From: Halocafeteria seosinensis
Taxonomy: Eukaryota; Sar; Bigyra; Bicosoecida
NCBI GenBank assembly: GCA_001687465.1
Contig: LVLI01000327.1
Coordinates: 1-64,000 of the forward strand
Length of the DNA: 64,000 nucleotides
Reading direction: 5' to 3'
Position 1 is the first letter of the stretch. Every line of letters begins with the position of its first letter. Shown here in pieces: positions 21,575 through 32,897 of this stretch. Position numbers and translations under genes: made by a program. The notes under the pieces were generated by a model. The model searched no databases. It saw only the letters and a program-made list of their open reading frames with translations, and was not told the DNA's origin.

Positions 21575-24037
21575 CTATATTCTCCTAGCTTCATGCGGCC
21601 TCGGTTTGTGTTTTGTGCCAGTGAAGTCGTCCAGCATGTTCTTGGCAACACTCGAGAGTGATGGCTTACGGTCAAGACCGCTGTGACTATCCTCCTTTTC
21701 TGCATTTTGTCGGGGATCAGAAAGTCTGTACTGTAACTCTCGCTTTCGCGAATCGCGGATAGCCGCTTGCCTGGCGTTCAGCTTCTCGTCTATTTCAGCG
21801 AGGGAATCAAGGAGTTGTCGCTCGGCAATCTTCGCCGACGATTGAGAGAGCAATTCCCGGTTTCTATCAAACGGGTGCATGGCTTTCCGCCGCTCAAATC
21901 TTTGCGCGTTATTAAAAATGTCTTGGTCTGTCTCGGCATCTGCATCGTTCTCTCTCTCAGGAGAGTCTTCGTCACATTCAGTACTTGCCGTTTCTAAGAA
22001 AGAAGATAACTCAGAAGCTGTATCCTTGTCCCTCTCCTTCTTTGATATTCTCTCTCGAACACTTTGCCCGGTTGTTACATTCTTAGAGGACAATGTCAAT
22101 CCTTGCGTTGACTGGCCTCGGCTGAGATGACTGTTTTTGGCAGATGACTTTTCTCTTTCTTCTTCCAGCAATAAGCGCTTCAATTCTTGGAAATCTTGTT
22201 TTTCCTTAGCTGACTTCATTTCTAAATTAACCTCCTCTGCTCTTCGTGAGTTTTCTTCGTCCTTAAGGCGCTCGAGAACTTGAGATTTTAATTGCTCCGC
22301 TGGCATGTTTACCGGACGCTCCCGCATCAACATGTCAATCAACTTATTGATTTTCTTTTCCTTTTTACTTGAGTTGTCTTGTATGTTGCGTCCCATTTTA
22401 GCCCTATTTTTCTGCCGCACGGCCTTGTCGTATTCCATTCTAAGATTGGAGGATTTTTCAGTTCTAGCACTAGTGGCGCTCTCATTATTGCTGGGAGGTT
22501 GTCGCTCTGCATCATTGGAGGACTGTTGCTGACCCACTGGATGTTTATTATCCCGTGAGGTGCATTCCGAGCTTCTAACACTTTGTACCATCATATCGTT
22601 CTGCTCCGTCCTTATGGGTATCTCCTCAAAGAAGTTTGCATTTGTTTGGTGGCTATCCTTTGGCGATCCCGCAGTTTGAGCGCGTTGTACATTGCCCCCA
22701 TGACTTGGCTGCCTTAGCCTCGAATTCGGAAGCGCGTAGTTGTTCTTTACGAAGGTGTCTCTGCGAGCATGGTGCGAAACAGGTTTGCGTCGATGTAGGA
22801 AGGTGCGTGTTTTATGTGTACGCTTGCGGCCGTTTGAGAGGAAAGAATCTTCAGCTGGCCCGGAAGGTGGAAGTGACGACATGGTTGACGTCGTTTGTGC
22901 ATCGTCGTCTTGCTGACCATGACTTGGTTGGGCTGTCGTAGTAGATGAAAACGCATTTGCTACTGTACCGTTGACTGTGTTACTTGCAGCATCACTTGCC
23001 TCGTCGGCATGTGAGCCATCCTCTTGGATGGCACTGGGTGCTACTGATTGATTTCCCTCGTGTGAAGACGGTATTGGAGAAACTCTCGGGTAGTTAAGAT
23101 TATTATGGGGATGTTGGCCTTGTTCCTCAAAGGGAAGGGTCTTTGCCAGTTGTCTCACTCCCGAATACGCTCCTCGGAAACGACCAAACCCACTTGTTTG
23201 GACCATCGGGTGGACATACGAAAACTCTTCGGACTCAGGGGCGGAATTGCCGACATTGTGTTGCGAATGCTGAGTTGGGGAAACTTCTCGAGTGCTAGCA
23301 AAACCGTGATTTGGTAACACTAAACCTTGAGAATGGACCTTGGCACCCTCCCTGTGTACTTCGGAGTTCTTGTCGCAGGGACGGGGAGAACCTGCTGCAT
23401 CATTGTGTTCCGATTCTTGACTACTCAAATACGCGTGCTCATTTCCATTCAGATTGATGCTTAGCTCTAAATCGTTTGCGTAATCTCTAAAGGGATACAA
23501 CAATTTCCTTGGATCTCCCCAAATAGACTGGTCCAACTCAGACTGACTGTCCTCACTGCAAATATCACTCAGCCAACTCGCATCATTCCACCTATTAGAT
23601 CCATCATGCTGTTCTCGTTCGGCGGCTTCGTCCTGATGAGGGGCTACGTTGAATATTGCACTATCATCTTGTGCCTCTGCTTGAGATTGCCTTTGGAACC
23701 CGTAAGTTTCCTGGTTCTTGCCGGGAGAGACCAAGGGCGAAATGGCTCTGGAACTACAGCGTTCCGGTTGTTGCGTTCGGTAGAAGGCATTCTTCTCTTC
23801 ATGCGCATGTATGCATCTGCCGTCGTTGGTCGTGGTATGATGTAGTTTCTCCCCGCGTAGAGGATGTCTGCCGGTAGTGTTGAAGGAATTGCTTAAATCA
23901 AATGTAAATGTGCTGCCTTGGTCCTCTTCTTCTTCCTCATGTTCCGGAATTTCAAAGAATAGCGCATCTTCCGCGTCGGCATCTTGATGAGTGTTATCTT
24001 GAGAGTTATTCCGAGATTGTATAGGGTACATGGTCAT
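21575..24037 (-). CDS. Large disordered protein with central coiled coil, unrecognised
   Basis: Single exon of 820 residues when started at the first ATG in frame (24037); the frame is open slightly further upstream but without an ATG. The N-terminal ~520 residues are low complexity, rich in S, N, Q, H, E and D, including an acidic EEEEE stretch. Residues about 550-680 are strongly charged and helical (KEKKINKLIDMLMRER, LEMKSAKEKQDFQELKRLLL) and probably coiled coil. Further helical segments follow up to a basic C-terminus (KHKPRPHEARRI). I recognise no domain. The length of the uninterrupted frame and the amphipathic helices support a real gene. Its role is unknown; a cytoskeletal or centrosomal scaffold would fit the composition but is not shown. 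Confidence 0.75.
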   Translation of the reverse strand: MTMYPIQSRNNSQDNTHQDADAEDALFFEIPEHEEEEEDQGSTFTFDLSNSFNTTGRHPLRGEKLHHTTTNDGRCIHAHEEKNAFYRTQQPERCSSRAISPLVSPGKNQETYGFQRQSQAEAQDDSAIFNVAPHQDEAAEREQHDGSNRWNDASWLSDICSEDSQSELDQSIWGDPRKLLYPFRDYANDLELSINLNGNEHAYLSSQESEHNDAAGSPRPCDKNSEVHREGAKVHSQGLVLPNHGFASTREVSPTQHSQHNVGNSAPESEEFSYVHPMVQTSGFGRFRGAYSGVRQLAKTLPFEEQGQHPHNNLNYPRVSPIPSSHEGNQSVAPSAIQEDGSHADEASDAASNTVNGTVANAFSSTTTAQPSHGQQDDDAQTTSTMSSLPPSGPAEDSFLSNGRKRTHKTRTFLHRRKPVSHHARRDTFVKNNYALPNSRLRQPSHGGNVQRAQTAGSPKDSHQTNANFFEEIPIRTEQNDMMVQSVRSSECTSRDNKHPVGQQQSSNDAERQPPSNNESATSARTEKSSNLRMEYDKAVRQKNRAKMGRNIQDNSSKKEKKINKLIDMLMRERPVNMPAEQLKSQVLERLKDEENSRRAEEVNLEMKSAKEKQDFQELKRLLLEEEREKSSAKNSHLSRGQSTQGLTLSSKNVTTGQSVRERISKKERDKDTASELSSFLETASTECDEDSPERENDADAETDQDIFNNAQRFERRKAMHPFDRNRELLSQSSAKIAERQLLDSLAEIDEKLNARQAAIRDSRKRELQYRLSDPRQNAEKEDSHSGLDRKPSLSSVAKNMLDDFTGTKHKPRPHEARRI

Positions 24038-24270
24038 CGTAAAGGTCCCTATTGACAGTGAATAATGGTGCTTAACGGCCTGACTCAGCAAGTTGAAGCC
24101 ATTCGCGTACTCGCCTGCACACCAGGGATCTGTTATGTTGCCCCCATATTACTACACATAATGCATGAAATAAACATCAATGTCATATTCAAGCGTCTTG
24201 CTTATATAGCCAACATTCTAAACCGTAGGTGCAACTTCACAAGGAAGTGCAACGATACGGACGAAATGAG

Positions 24271-27200
24271 TCACGATCGACTCATGCATGTTCCTGCGTT
24301 CGAGTCCCGTTGTCGTTTCTTTGATTCGTTTAGGTATTTGCCACCACCTCGCTCAAATGCTCCTGCAATTTCTTGCGCTCTTTGCAAGTATGCTGCATGC
24401 ATCCCCTCGTCCAGCAACGCGTCGATTCCCGCTCGCCTGATGAGGTCATGGTATTCTTCCGTCGAGGCTAGCAGTGGCCACGTACCATCAACCAAGCGAA
24501 GCGCGACGGCTTGCATCAAGGAATGAATTGATCGAGCTGGAAAAATTCGGAATTTGATCATAACTGAGGTGCGAAACCCTTGAGGTAGCACTCCCAAACT
24601 GTCATACATGTTCACCTTTTCATTAGAGTGTCTCCATTTTCCGAAGTCAGCATCGCTTGGGTCTATCGTGGGAGCGTCTTCAGGGAGTTTGGGCTGGTCA
24701 CCTTTCCAGTAAGGTTCCAGAGATCTGTGAAGAATTTCTGGCCACACATGTTGATCTCCAAATACGTTTCTTGCTCTTGATACGCGACCTTGCCATTCGT
24801 TGATGCCGGACCGCTCCTCGAAGTCCTTGATTGCTTCCTTCCACAGCTCGTATCTCCTTTTTACCACAGCCGTTTCCTTCCTACCGGATTCAGAGTCGAG
24901 GGACTCATCGTTCAAAGCAATCCATCCACCGAACGTTCCCTGCCACCGAGTGTAAAATGGATGTTTGAGAATGTGCGAGTACTGCTCCTTTAGCTGCTCC
25001 ACATTTGCCGTGATCTCCTGGGCATTGGCTTCAGTAGAATTTGCACCACCATTATTGTACCGTTCCGCTTTTATCTGAAGTTCAAGGACACGTGCTTCGC
25101 TTTGAGGCAATACGGTGATCTTCCGCGCAAATTGAAACATACTTTGGCAACGAACTCTGCTCGTTCCCTTGCGTGGGTAACATAGTCCGGGTACTCAAAC
25201 ATCGTATCCGAATTGGCTACAAGGCGCGGTTTCAGCTCCTCTTCGAAGAATTTGTTTTCCTTGTCAAGTGAAGGAGGATGCATTATCGCCAGGACTGCGC
25301 TTAGCATGGAAAGAATTTCTCTATATAGATGGAATACGAATTTATCCACAATTCCCTCTTACATGATGCATTGCTAAAGTCCTCGCCCTCTTCAAGTAGG
25401 TAGTCTCTCATTTCCTTCGCTATCACTGGGATTGATGATTCTCTTTGACTTTTAGGCAGTTCAGAGCACATAAAGTATCTGTGGACATATTGGCCAACGT
25501 AAAGATGCACCAGGAGAGATGAACGAGAAGTAATGCGTAGGCATACTTAGCATCGAAGTCGACATCACGCAGCAGCAATGTCCCTGGAGGAGCTAGTGGT
25601 AGCATCGGTACACGAGGAAGAGAGAGTGCCCAATCAACGTATTCTTCGGAAACTATTCCTCGTCCTACTGCGACAGCAAGCCCAACCATGTGGCGGATTT
25701 GATTGAAAATGAACGCGCTACCAATGAGTGAGGTCTTGATCAGAGGCAGCGAGCAGAACGTATCCGAATTAGGATCTTGCGGTGAAAACACCGAATCATA
25801 AAGCTCTTGGTCGCGCATTTGAGAAACAGACTGAGGAGATACACTAAATGTAAATGGTTCCGAGACATCTATTGCGTATATCTGCCTGACTCCATTAGAC
25901 GTCTTCTTCCACAGTGAAACAGATGAGAAGTCTTCATCAGTCCGTGGAGTAAAATCATCGTGTCTGGTGTCACCAAGTTCACAAGGAATTTCGCATATAC
26001 GCTAACCCAGTAAGGTCACCATTGGAACTTACTCATTGGCGAAGAGAGTCCAATTATTCGCGCTATCCCCCATTCGTTGGGAAGGAGGGTCACCCTTGAA
26101 AACGACCATCGATTTCCGATCTTTCGGCTTCGTGAAGTTGTGAAAAGAATGAATACCAATCATTTTTTGCATACATGTGTTATAGCGGCGAAGCCTGCAA
26201 GCCAAACCTTTGTAAACCTCAGCAGCTACTCTGCAAGGACCTAAAGACTTACCCCTCTGTCTCCTCCTCAGTTAACTGTCCGTTCCATTCTTGTCCCCTT
26301 CCCAACGACTGGAGACGATTTGATAAGTCCCGCTGAAATATGCTCACAGGTAAGTAGTAGTCGTACACTTTCGAGGAAGCTGCCTTCTTAGCCTGGAAGG
26401 ACGAAGAATTTGGGTAGCGACGTCGTTGCAGCTCACCATGTAAACAGAAACTTACTTGAAATTTGTTTGAAACTCTAACACAAGAGGTAACACGAATATC
26501 TTCCGGGAGGAATTCATTGATCTCGTCAGCTATGTGATGGGCTTGTCTCCCCCACGAAATCTCAGATTCCAATATGGCTAACTGTGTTTACAAAATCGGC
26601 ATGCCGCGGTACATACATGTAAGCAGCTAGGAACGTAACACAGCAAAACTCACATCTAGCGATAGCATGTATCTAAGAGCGTGAACCTGTGCGACAGTCA
26701 GTCCAAAATGTAACAATCTATTCCGAACGTGTGTTTTTAAGCCTTACCCCTTTGTCAGTGCGACTACATCGACTAATCCCTGTTTGCTTCAGTGGAAAGC
26801 TGGGTTCCTTTCGAAGCTCGTCCTGGACTTTTACCCGATCGCATTTTTTAAGAGCTTCCCATAATTGCTTATCCACAGCTGCACTATTAGCAGTCATTGA
26901 TGAGGACCATTGCACTTTGCACATTGTGGTACAATTCCAAAGCACATATGGTACGTACTGTTCACAGAAGAATGGGGCACACTGAACGATCCGTGGTATT
27001 TGGTCCCATCGTACGCCACCACGAGCATCATTCTCTTTCGCTTTCGACGCTCTTGTTCGGTACCACCTGATGCACCATTGTCAGCAGCAGCAGCAGCAGT
27101 GTCCTGCGTTGTCCGGGTGGTGGATTCCTCCTCAGAGTGTGGAGCAGCGGCTGCGCTAGAGAATTCCTGCGGCGATTCCATTGTAAGCGTCAACGGCCTA

Positions 27201-27361
27201 TAAGGACGCAAGTGGATATGAGCTGGCTTGTTTGAATGGTATCCTTCCCTGCAACTACTATTCGTAGAGCCGTGGCTGTAGCTGTGACGCAGACGACGGC
27301 TCAGCAGATAATAGCACGTGCTGGTAGTTTGTTTGCAGGAGGGTCTATAAAGTAGATACAT
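24271..27361 (-). CDS. PUS1: tRNA pseudouridine synthase, PUS1/TruA family
   Basis: Ten exons (minus): 27361-26983, 26914-26748, 26686-26654, 26581-26456, 26392-26253, 26194-26033, 25963-25547, 25478-25363, 25294-25143, 25074-24271; 831 residues. The family core is clear: VAYDGTKYHG, catalytic-Asp motif RCSRTDKGVHALRYMLSL (the Asp follows RT), INEFLPEDIRV, SSKVYDYYLPV, IGIHSFHNFT and FIFNQIRHMVGLAVAV. The enzyme isomerises uridine to pseudouridine in tRNA. The frame has an ATG at 27361 giving a Ser/Arg-rich, acid-poor head like a mitochondrial presequence, and another at 27181 (MESPQEF), so dual localisation is possible. For intron 1 I chose the GTGTGC donor (68 nt); a stronger-looking GTACGT donor would leave a 44-nt intron and add 8 residues. 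Exon 3 is only 33 nt. A CAG run near 27080 encodes five alanines. The ~270-residue C-terminal extension is unusual. Confidence 0.9.
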
Positions 27362-27670
27362 GGCACCTTAAACAAGTGGTACTGCGCATGTATATACACT
27401 CCATTTTGTATATGCATTCAGCTATACGACTACACACATCTAGGCTTGACAAGATCCATGGTGTCCCTAACTGTATCTGATTGATGATTCATTGTATGTG
27501 AACCTGACAGAGGGGTGCATAACTGGTAGCTCCGCGCACCTCAGGCAGCGATAGGATCACAGGAATCGTTCAGATTATGCAGCCGTACGCTGTAGCGGGA
27601 CTTGCACCAGGCGTAGGCGGACTTCCGGTGCGCGAGCAGGAAGCACTCTACACTGCGTCTTACCCTGTGC
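27362..27670. other. Intergenic region between two minus-strand genes
   Basis: These 309 bp hold the upstream region of the pseudouridine synthase and the 3' flank of the F1-alpha-like gene. I looked for a tRNA near 27510-27600 because of a D-loop-like TGGTAGCTC, but no acceptor or T stem closes. Nothing else was recognised. Confidence 0.4.
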
Positions 27671-30565
27671 CTACGATGTAGGATTCTCCCCTCGTGCGTG
27701 TTCAAGAAGAAAATGAACGGTGAACGCACGAACTACTTCATGATATGCTCGCCAAAATGAAGGTAACTTAGAGATTTCGGTGTCATTGAGCTCGGCGCTC
27801 CTAACGATGTCGCTAGACAACAACCACTTTACAGCATTTCGTTCATCCATCATTCGCAATTTGTCCCACGAGAACGGAGAATGCTTTGCAACCTTTGACG
27901 CATCTATTTGTTCAAAAGAAACCCCTCCATCTTCACCAGACAACTCCATTACTTCCGTCAGCAGAGAATCACTTGCGGTTCCCTCGGGAGCCGGACACAC
28001 GGATAACGTGGATGCAAGTCCACGGGCATACTCATTGATTTTCGACGTTGGTATGGCTCTGCAATACCCGTGAGTGAGTGAAAACAGCATTGCAAATAAA
28101 GGAGACTCCCTTCGTTGTGCATCCAAAAATCTCTCACTAATTTGGAAACTAGGTCGAGATAGAGTATCATGAAACCGCGATATCCAAGTCGCTTCGCCAG
28201 CATCTTCCTTACGTTCGCTGACTCTGTGAGACTCTCCCTCTGAGCCTGGGCGGCGCCGAGCTTCTCTTTCAGCCTTCATTCTAAGAATTTTGAGCTTTCT
28301 TTCTTCAGCGGTGCTTGTCGCGGTAGTACTCTTGTCTTTTGCATCAGACCGCTCTGAAGAAGATTCGTTGTCCTCCTCGTCGCTCTGTCTGTCAGCGTCA
28401 CGGGTCCTTTCTTGTTGCCGCTCCATTGATTCACTATCACTATCAACTGAGAAGGGACTGTCGCTAGAAAAAGGACTGTGGTCATCGTTCTCACTACCAA
28501 CAGATCTTGGGCGTGTACTACCGCGGTTCTGTTTAGTCTCCGACTTCGATGCTACCGGGATCTTATTGAAGCGCTTCCGCCTTTCTTTTTCTTTCTTCGC
28601 ACGAACGTGTGCAAATGCTTGTTTCTGCGCAGGATCTAACTTTTCCTCGAGTTTCTTCATCCTGTTTTCAAATTCAGGACTCGTAGGTATGTCTGGTGCC
28701 TTGTTATCCCCTTCATCTTCGTTAGATTGTGAAAACATGCAAGCAGACGTATGGATCTCACGAGCAGAGATACCACCAATCCCTGGACGGGCATTTCCAG
28801 TCAAATAATTCGTCTTGGGATTTGGATCAACAACGTCCTGGGGAAACGATTTTTCTTCTTGGAGCATACTAGAGAGTGTATATTCCGCTGCCTCGTAGTC
28901 GCTACTGAACGAATATCCGTCAGGTAATCCCTGTTGGAGCATAACCACCTTCGCTTTTAGATAAAATGCCAATAGCTGGTCTAGATCAGCTTCGAATTCG
29001 ATTCCATGAGAGTAAGCTTGGGCGCTGTCTCGGGCTAGTAGACGTAGCTGACGGAACAGGTGAATGGCTCGATTAGCGTACTTGTGGTAGCTTGGCCCTG
29101 TCGAAGCAGTTCCCATACGGTGCAATAACGCATCTTCGTCGTAGGATCTCCAATCACCCTCTGTGTTAACTTGTCCAACATGGTACGTGTCTTGTGCCAG
29201 TGATACCAAAAGTGAGAGGTATCCTCGTCTTTTTATAGATGCTATGTCATGACCGTCCGCTCCCTTCGAGCTTGCCATACTAGGAATATGCATGCCACCT
29301 CGAGCGCTCCTTTGTTGAGACATCTGTGCGACAGCAGCTTCGGCTGTAGGCACACCGGCGCCTTCTTGTGGTGACCCTTCTGCGAGGGCTATCGCAGTCA
29401 TAGAACCTTCAGTTTCTTTGGACTTGTAGCAGGAGTCGAACAGAAATCCGTGATGGGATGGAGTCGCCAATATCTTGTTCCAGTCCAAATTTACGCATTG
29501 TCGAGCAATTTCAAAATGTCTGGTAAGGTTGTCGTAAACAATAACGGCATGTCTGCCTTGTGACCTAAGGTATTCACCCAAAGCGGCAGCAGAAAATGGG
29601 CACAAATATTGCTCTCCTAAGGACGAAGAATCTGGCGCTACTACAGCTGTGAACTGGTTCCTTTCGTGGTGCTTCGAGAACTGTTCCAGCACGGAAATAG
29701 TCTTCGATTCAGATCTTCCAACCGCTGCATATATCAAATGAGCCGACTGATTGTCAGTAATTCCCTGGCACAACTCATTAATGTACTCCCCAATATCCAG
29801 ATTTCTGTAAAAGCAATTCAAATGACATACTGACTTGGATTTAAAGCACAAGGCATATAACATACTCGTCAACTGTGACTAGAGTAGCCGACCCCCGAAC
29901 AAGGGGATGGAACACATCAGCCACGTGATTTTGAGTGAAGAATACTCCTGAATTTCTTGCGAGTTCGCGGTCATGAAATTTCTGACATGAAGATGATAAT
30001 AGTGGCCAATGTACAGCACTGTCAGATCCCACGCCAGTCCCTCCGTGTACATCTAAGGTGTCCCCAGAGGGAGACAGTATCCTGCCCAGCTTACTGTTAC
30101 TGATTGAAATATGAGGAAGATCATGTGCAACCCAGCAGAGCTCCGACGCATGAGGCCTGTTTCCACTGCAATGGATAGCATGGCTCTCTCCGTTGTCTAG
30201 CACTTCGGTAATAAAAGCTGCAAGGAAAACTTGAGCTCCGTCGTATACCGCCCCATTCAGACAGAACAATCTTCAGAGTACATACCTTCAGCGCCACTCT
30301 CGAATCTCACTACGTTTCCCACTCTTCCAGTGTTCATGTTTTTTATCGTAATTCTATCGCCGACCACTGAAAGTGCCACTCCTCGTTCAGCGACGGAGCT
30401 AGTGGTCGACAAAGATTGTCTTCCTTTCGGTCGAGAATGAAAAACAAGTTGGCCACTGAGAGATCGGGTAAGCCCACGTGCTTCATATCTTCCTACATAG
30501 CTACCACCAACCCTCTGACATGTGGTCAATATCCTCCTCAACCGCATGGAGGTCCTCAGCATCAT
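27671..30565 (-). CDS. Divergent mitochondrial F1-ATPase alpha-subunit-like protein lacking the P-loop
   Basis: Exons (minus): 30565-30286, 30217-29866, 29804-27671; 921 residues; introns 68 and 61 nt. The N-terminus (MMLRTSMRLRRILTT..) looks like a mitochondrial presequence. Correspondence with F1 alpha runs in order: GDRITIKNMNTGRVGNVVRFESGAEA (beta barrel), LGRILSPSGDTLDVHGG, HPLVRGSATLVTVDE, IYAAVGRSES (235-244), VVAPDSSSLGEQYLCPFSAAALGEYLRSQGRHAVIVYDNL (D302), SMTAIAL, LLHRMGTAS (R440, arginine-finger position), IEFEADLDQLLAFYLKAKVVMLQQG, then YCRAIPTSKINEYARGL near the C-terminus. The GDRQTGKT Walker A motif is replaced at about 207-218 by VTVDENLDIGEY. A charged, disordered insert of roughly 270 residues separates the two C-terminal alpha blocks. 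Nucleotide binding is therefore doubtful. It could be an extra ATP synthase subunit or a repurposed paralogue. Confidence 0.8.
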
Positions 30566-30958
30566 CACTTCCTCAGGTTACAACCCTCTGACCAATGAAT
30601 CTACAAACACAGGACACACCCTCCCTGACAATTCCACATGCCTTGTCTGACTCAGTCTGTCATCTCTCTGACCATTGTAATAATGGTGCATCGATGAAGG
30701 GAACTCACTCCAATGATTGGAGTCCAATCGCACGAAGCCGGGCCGACGGCCCGGATACCCCAGTTCCTGGGAATCCAGCGGCCCTGGCCCGGGCCGCCCA
30801 GTGGGAAATTCGATTCTTCACGTGTGACATATATGCAGCAGCTACTGAATAGTACTTTCGTGTTGACGAGGATTGGGTATATTTAATTTCCTACCTGGTC
30901 GTGGATAGAGTAATTAATTAAACTCCTGTGTTTTTCCTCTCCCCGGCAACCAAGTGAC
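30566..30958. promoter_or_regulatory. Divergent intergenic region (F1-alpha-like / carboxypeptidase)
   Basis: These 393 bp lie between divergent start codons. A plus-strand frame (30595-30852) is repetitive and begins inside the region; it has no domain and I do not call it. Two adjacent GC-rich hairpins (30738-30754 and 30778-30797) stand out against the AT-richer 160 bp just before the carboxypeptidase ATG. Confidence 0.45.
30738..30797. repeat. Pair of GC-rich hairpins
   Basis: The first hairpin is CCGGGCC (30738-30744), loop GAC, GGCCCGG (30748-30754). The second is GCGGCCC (30778-30784), 6-nt spacer, GGGCCGC (30791-30797). Both stems are perfect 7-bp matches in an otherwise moderate-GC intergenic region. 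Their GGCCC/GGGCC content resembles the element at 41344-41460. Confidence 0.65.
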
Positions 30959-32734
30959 ATGAACACCATCAGCAGTGCATTGGGTTTGGTGGTCTCCGCC
31001 GCCTTATTGGCATCTCAGACAGCTCTGGGTGGGTATGCTCCTCACAAAATCTCGAATTTGCCAGGTTGGAACCCTTCGAACCCCACATTCGAGTAAGTAT
31101 GGCTTTGGTTTACAGAGTGCGGAGAAAGCAGCACTTGTCTTGCGCTATATATGCACGTTTGATCTTCAATTGCTAATTCGATTATTGTGTCATTGCTACA
31201 GTCAATATGCCGGATACGTGACTGTGAACGAATCCCACGGAAGAGCTCTGTTTTACTGGTACGTCTGGGCCCACGCGGAGCTCCACTTCCCACCCTCTGG
31301 AAACTCGCGTTTCGTTTTCGCTTGTATTTGGCAGGTTGACGGAAAGTGAAAAAAATCCATCAGAAGACCCTCTTGTCATTTGGCTCAACGGTGGCCCCGG
31401 TTGTTCAAGCGTTGGTGGTGGTTTAATGAGTGAACTTGGGCCATTCTACCCGCACGAGAACGGAACACTAGTCCCCAACCCTTGGGCTTGGAATCAAATA
31501 GCTAATCTGCTGTTTATCGAGTCTCCCGCAGGAGTGGGGTTTTCTTACTCCAATACTTCTTCCGACTACAAAGTGGGCGACAAGCGAACTTCTGAGGATT
31601 TGTATACATTCTTAGTTCGGTTCTTACAAATGTATCCCGAGTTTCAGAAAAACCCTGTCTACATCTCAGGTGTAAGTTGTTCGCCCTGTAAGTATGACTA
31701 CCGTAAGTTGCGTAGCATATGCATCTTTATGCTTGCAGGAAAGTTATGGTGGTCACTATGTTCCGAACTTTGCCCACACTATTGTTACCAACCAGAAGAA
31801 CAATCCTTCTATCAACATTAACTTCAAAGGCTTCATGGTGGGGAACGCGTGGACTGTAGCAGAGATCGATAACACGGGAGCGGCCTTTTATTGGTGGAGC
31901 CACGGTATTAATTACGACGACGCTTTCTTTGGAATACTTCAGAACTGCAACATGTCCAATGTTGGGCCTCTGAAGAAGTCTAAGACACTGCGCAGTGCGT
32001 ATAAACTTCTGGAAGAGGCACAAAAGGAAGGACAGAGTTTTGATGAAGGTGACTGCCAACATTACCAAGACTTGGCAATGCAACAGATGGGTAACATCAA
32101 TATCTATGACATTTATGTTGATGTGTGCAACTCGCAAGATGAAGCTGTTGCTAACCATGCGAACCAGTTGTTGAAGTATTTGGGACGGAAGGACGGTCAG
32201 AACACAGAGCTCCCAGCACCTGGTAGTGGGCTACGTCGCTCAGGTGCTCGGCGCCTCGCAGGGTCTGACGGTGCGGACGGCGGTAGTAAGAACTACGATC
32301 CATGTATTTCCAACAAAGTTTCCAAATATCTAAATCGGCAGGATGTCCAAGATGCAATCCATGCTCGCAACCTTGGACGTCCTTGGCGCGACTGCTCAAA
32401 CATCGTAGACTACTCCCGTGAGAGCCTGCTTTCCTCGATGCTTCCCGTTTATCGTGATCTACTGAAGGCTAACATTCAAATGATGGTATATTCTGGCGAT
32501 GTGGATGCTATCGTGCCAATTACCGGGACTAGAGCTTGGTTGGAAGTCTTGGATCTCCCTGTCAAGTCCGGATGGAGAAGCTACACTGTTGATGGGCAAG
32601 TCGGAGGATATACCCTTGAGTACGAGGGCCTGACCTTCACGTCTGTACGCAACGCGGGCCATATGGTCCCTTACATGCAGCAAAGTAGGGCATTGCACAT
32701 CTTCACTCAATTCTTGAAGAATGAACCGATGTGA
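30959..32734 (+). CDS. Serine carboxypeptidase (S10 family), secreted/vacuolar
   Basis: Exons 30959-31092, 31202-31258, 31335-31671, 31739-32734; 507 residues; introns 109, 76 and 67 nt. Residues 1-24 are a signal peptide (ALGLVVSAALLASQTALG). S10 landmarks follow: QYAGYVTVNESHGRALFYW, PLVIWLNGGPGCSSVGGGL, ANLLFIESPAGVGFSYSN, nucleophile motif GESYGGHYVP (S178), the acidic residue in VYSGDVDAIVP (about D432) and the catalytic His in NAGHMVPY (H484). Length and order are those of plant-type and CPY-type enzymes, which remove C-terminal residues in lysosome/vacuole or outside the cell. An insert of about 30 residues rich in G/S/R (32210-32290) is probably a surface loop or processing linker. 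It converges on the BSD gene, with 163 bp between stop codons. Confidence 0.93.
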
Positions 32735-32897
32735 GCTTGGAGTAGTAGAGTTTGACACGGCATCGGTTTCCTGATTGTGAATAGTTATGTACCTAGTTAT
32801 CTGACTCTTTATATAACGTCGGCAATGTGGGCACCTGGCAAGCAATCTACACAACACATATGTGAATGCTGCATTTTTAGTTGTAGGCATTTCACAG

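Noticed and set aside
26195-26252. A 22-nt intron option in PUS1 (acceptor at GTCCTTGCAG), which would keep an open helical segment
   Set aside because: Far below every other intron here; the 58-nt choice fits the length range.
27078-27100. CAG repeat as a microsatellite element
   Set aside because: Only about six units, encoding an alanine run inside PUS1 exon 1.
27500-27600. tRNA-like segment (TGGTAGCTC..GTTCAGATTA)
   Set aside because: No acceptor stem or T-stem closes and spacing is wrong; only isolated look-alike words.
29805-29866. Sequencing error or frameshift as cause of the missing P-loop in the F1-alpha-like protein
   Set aside because: The splice junction is clean (GTATGT..TTACAG) and flanking blocks align on both sides in frame; neither intron nor alternative frames contain a GDRQTGKT-like motif.
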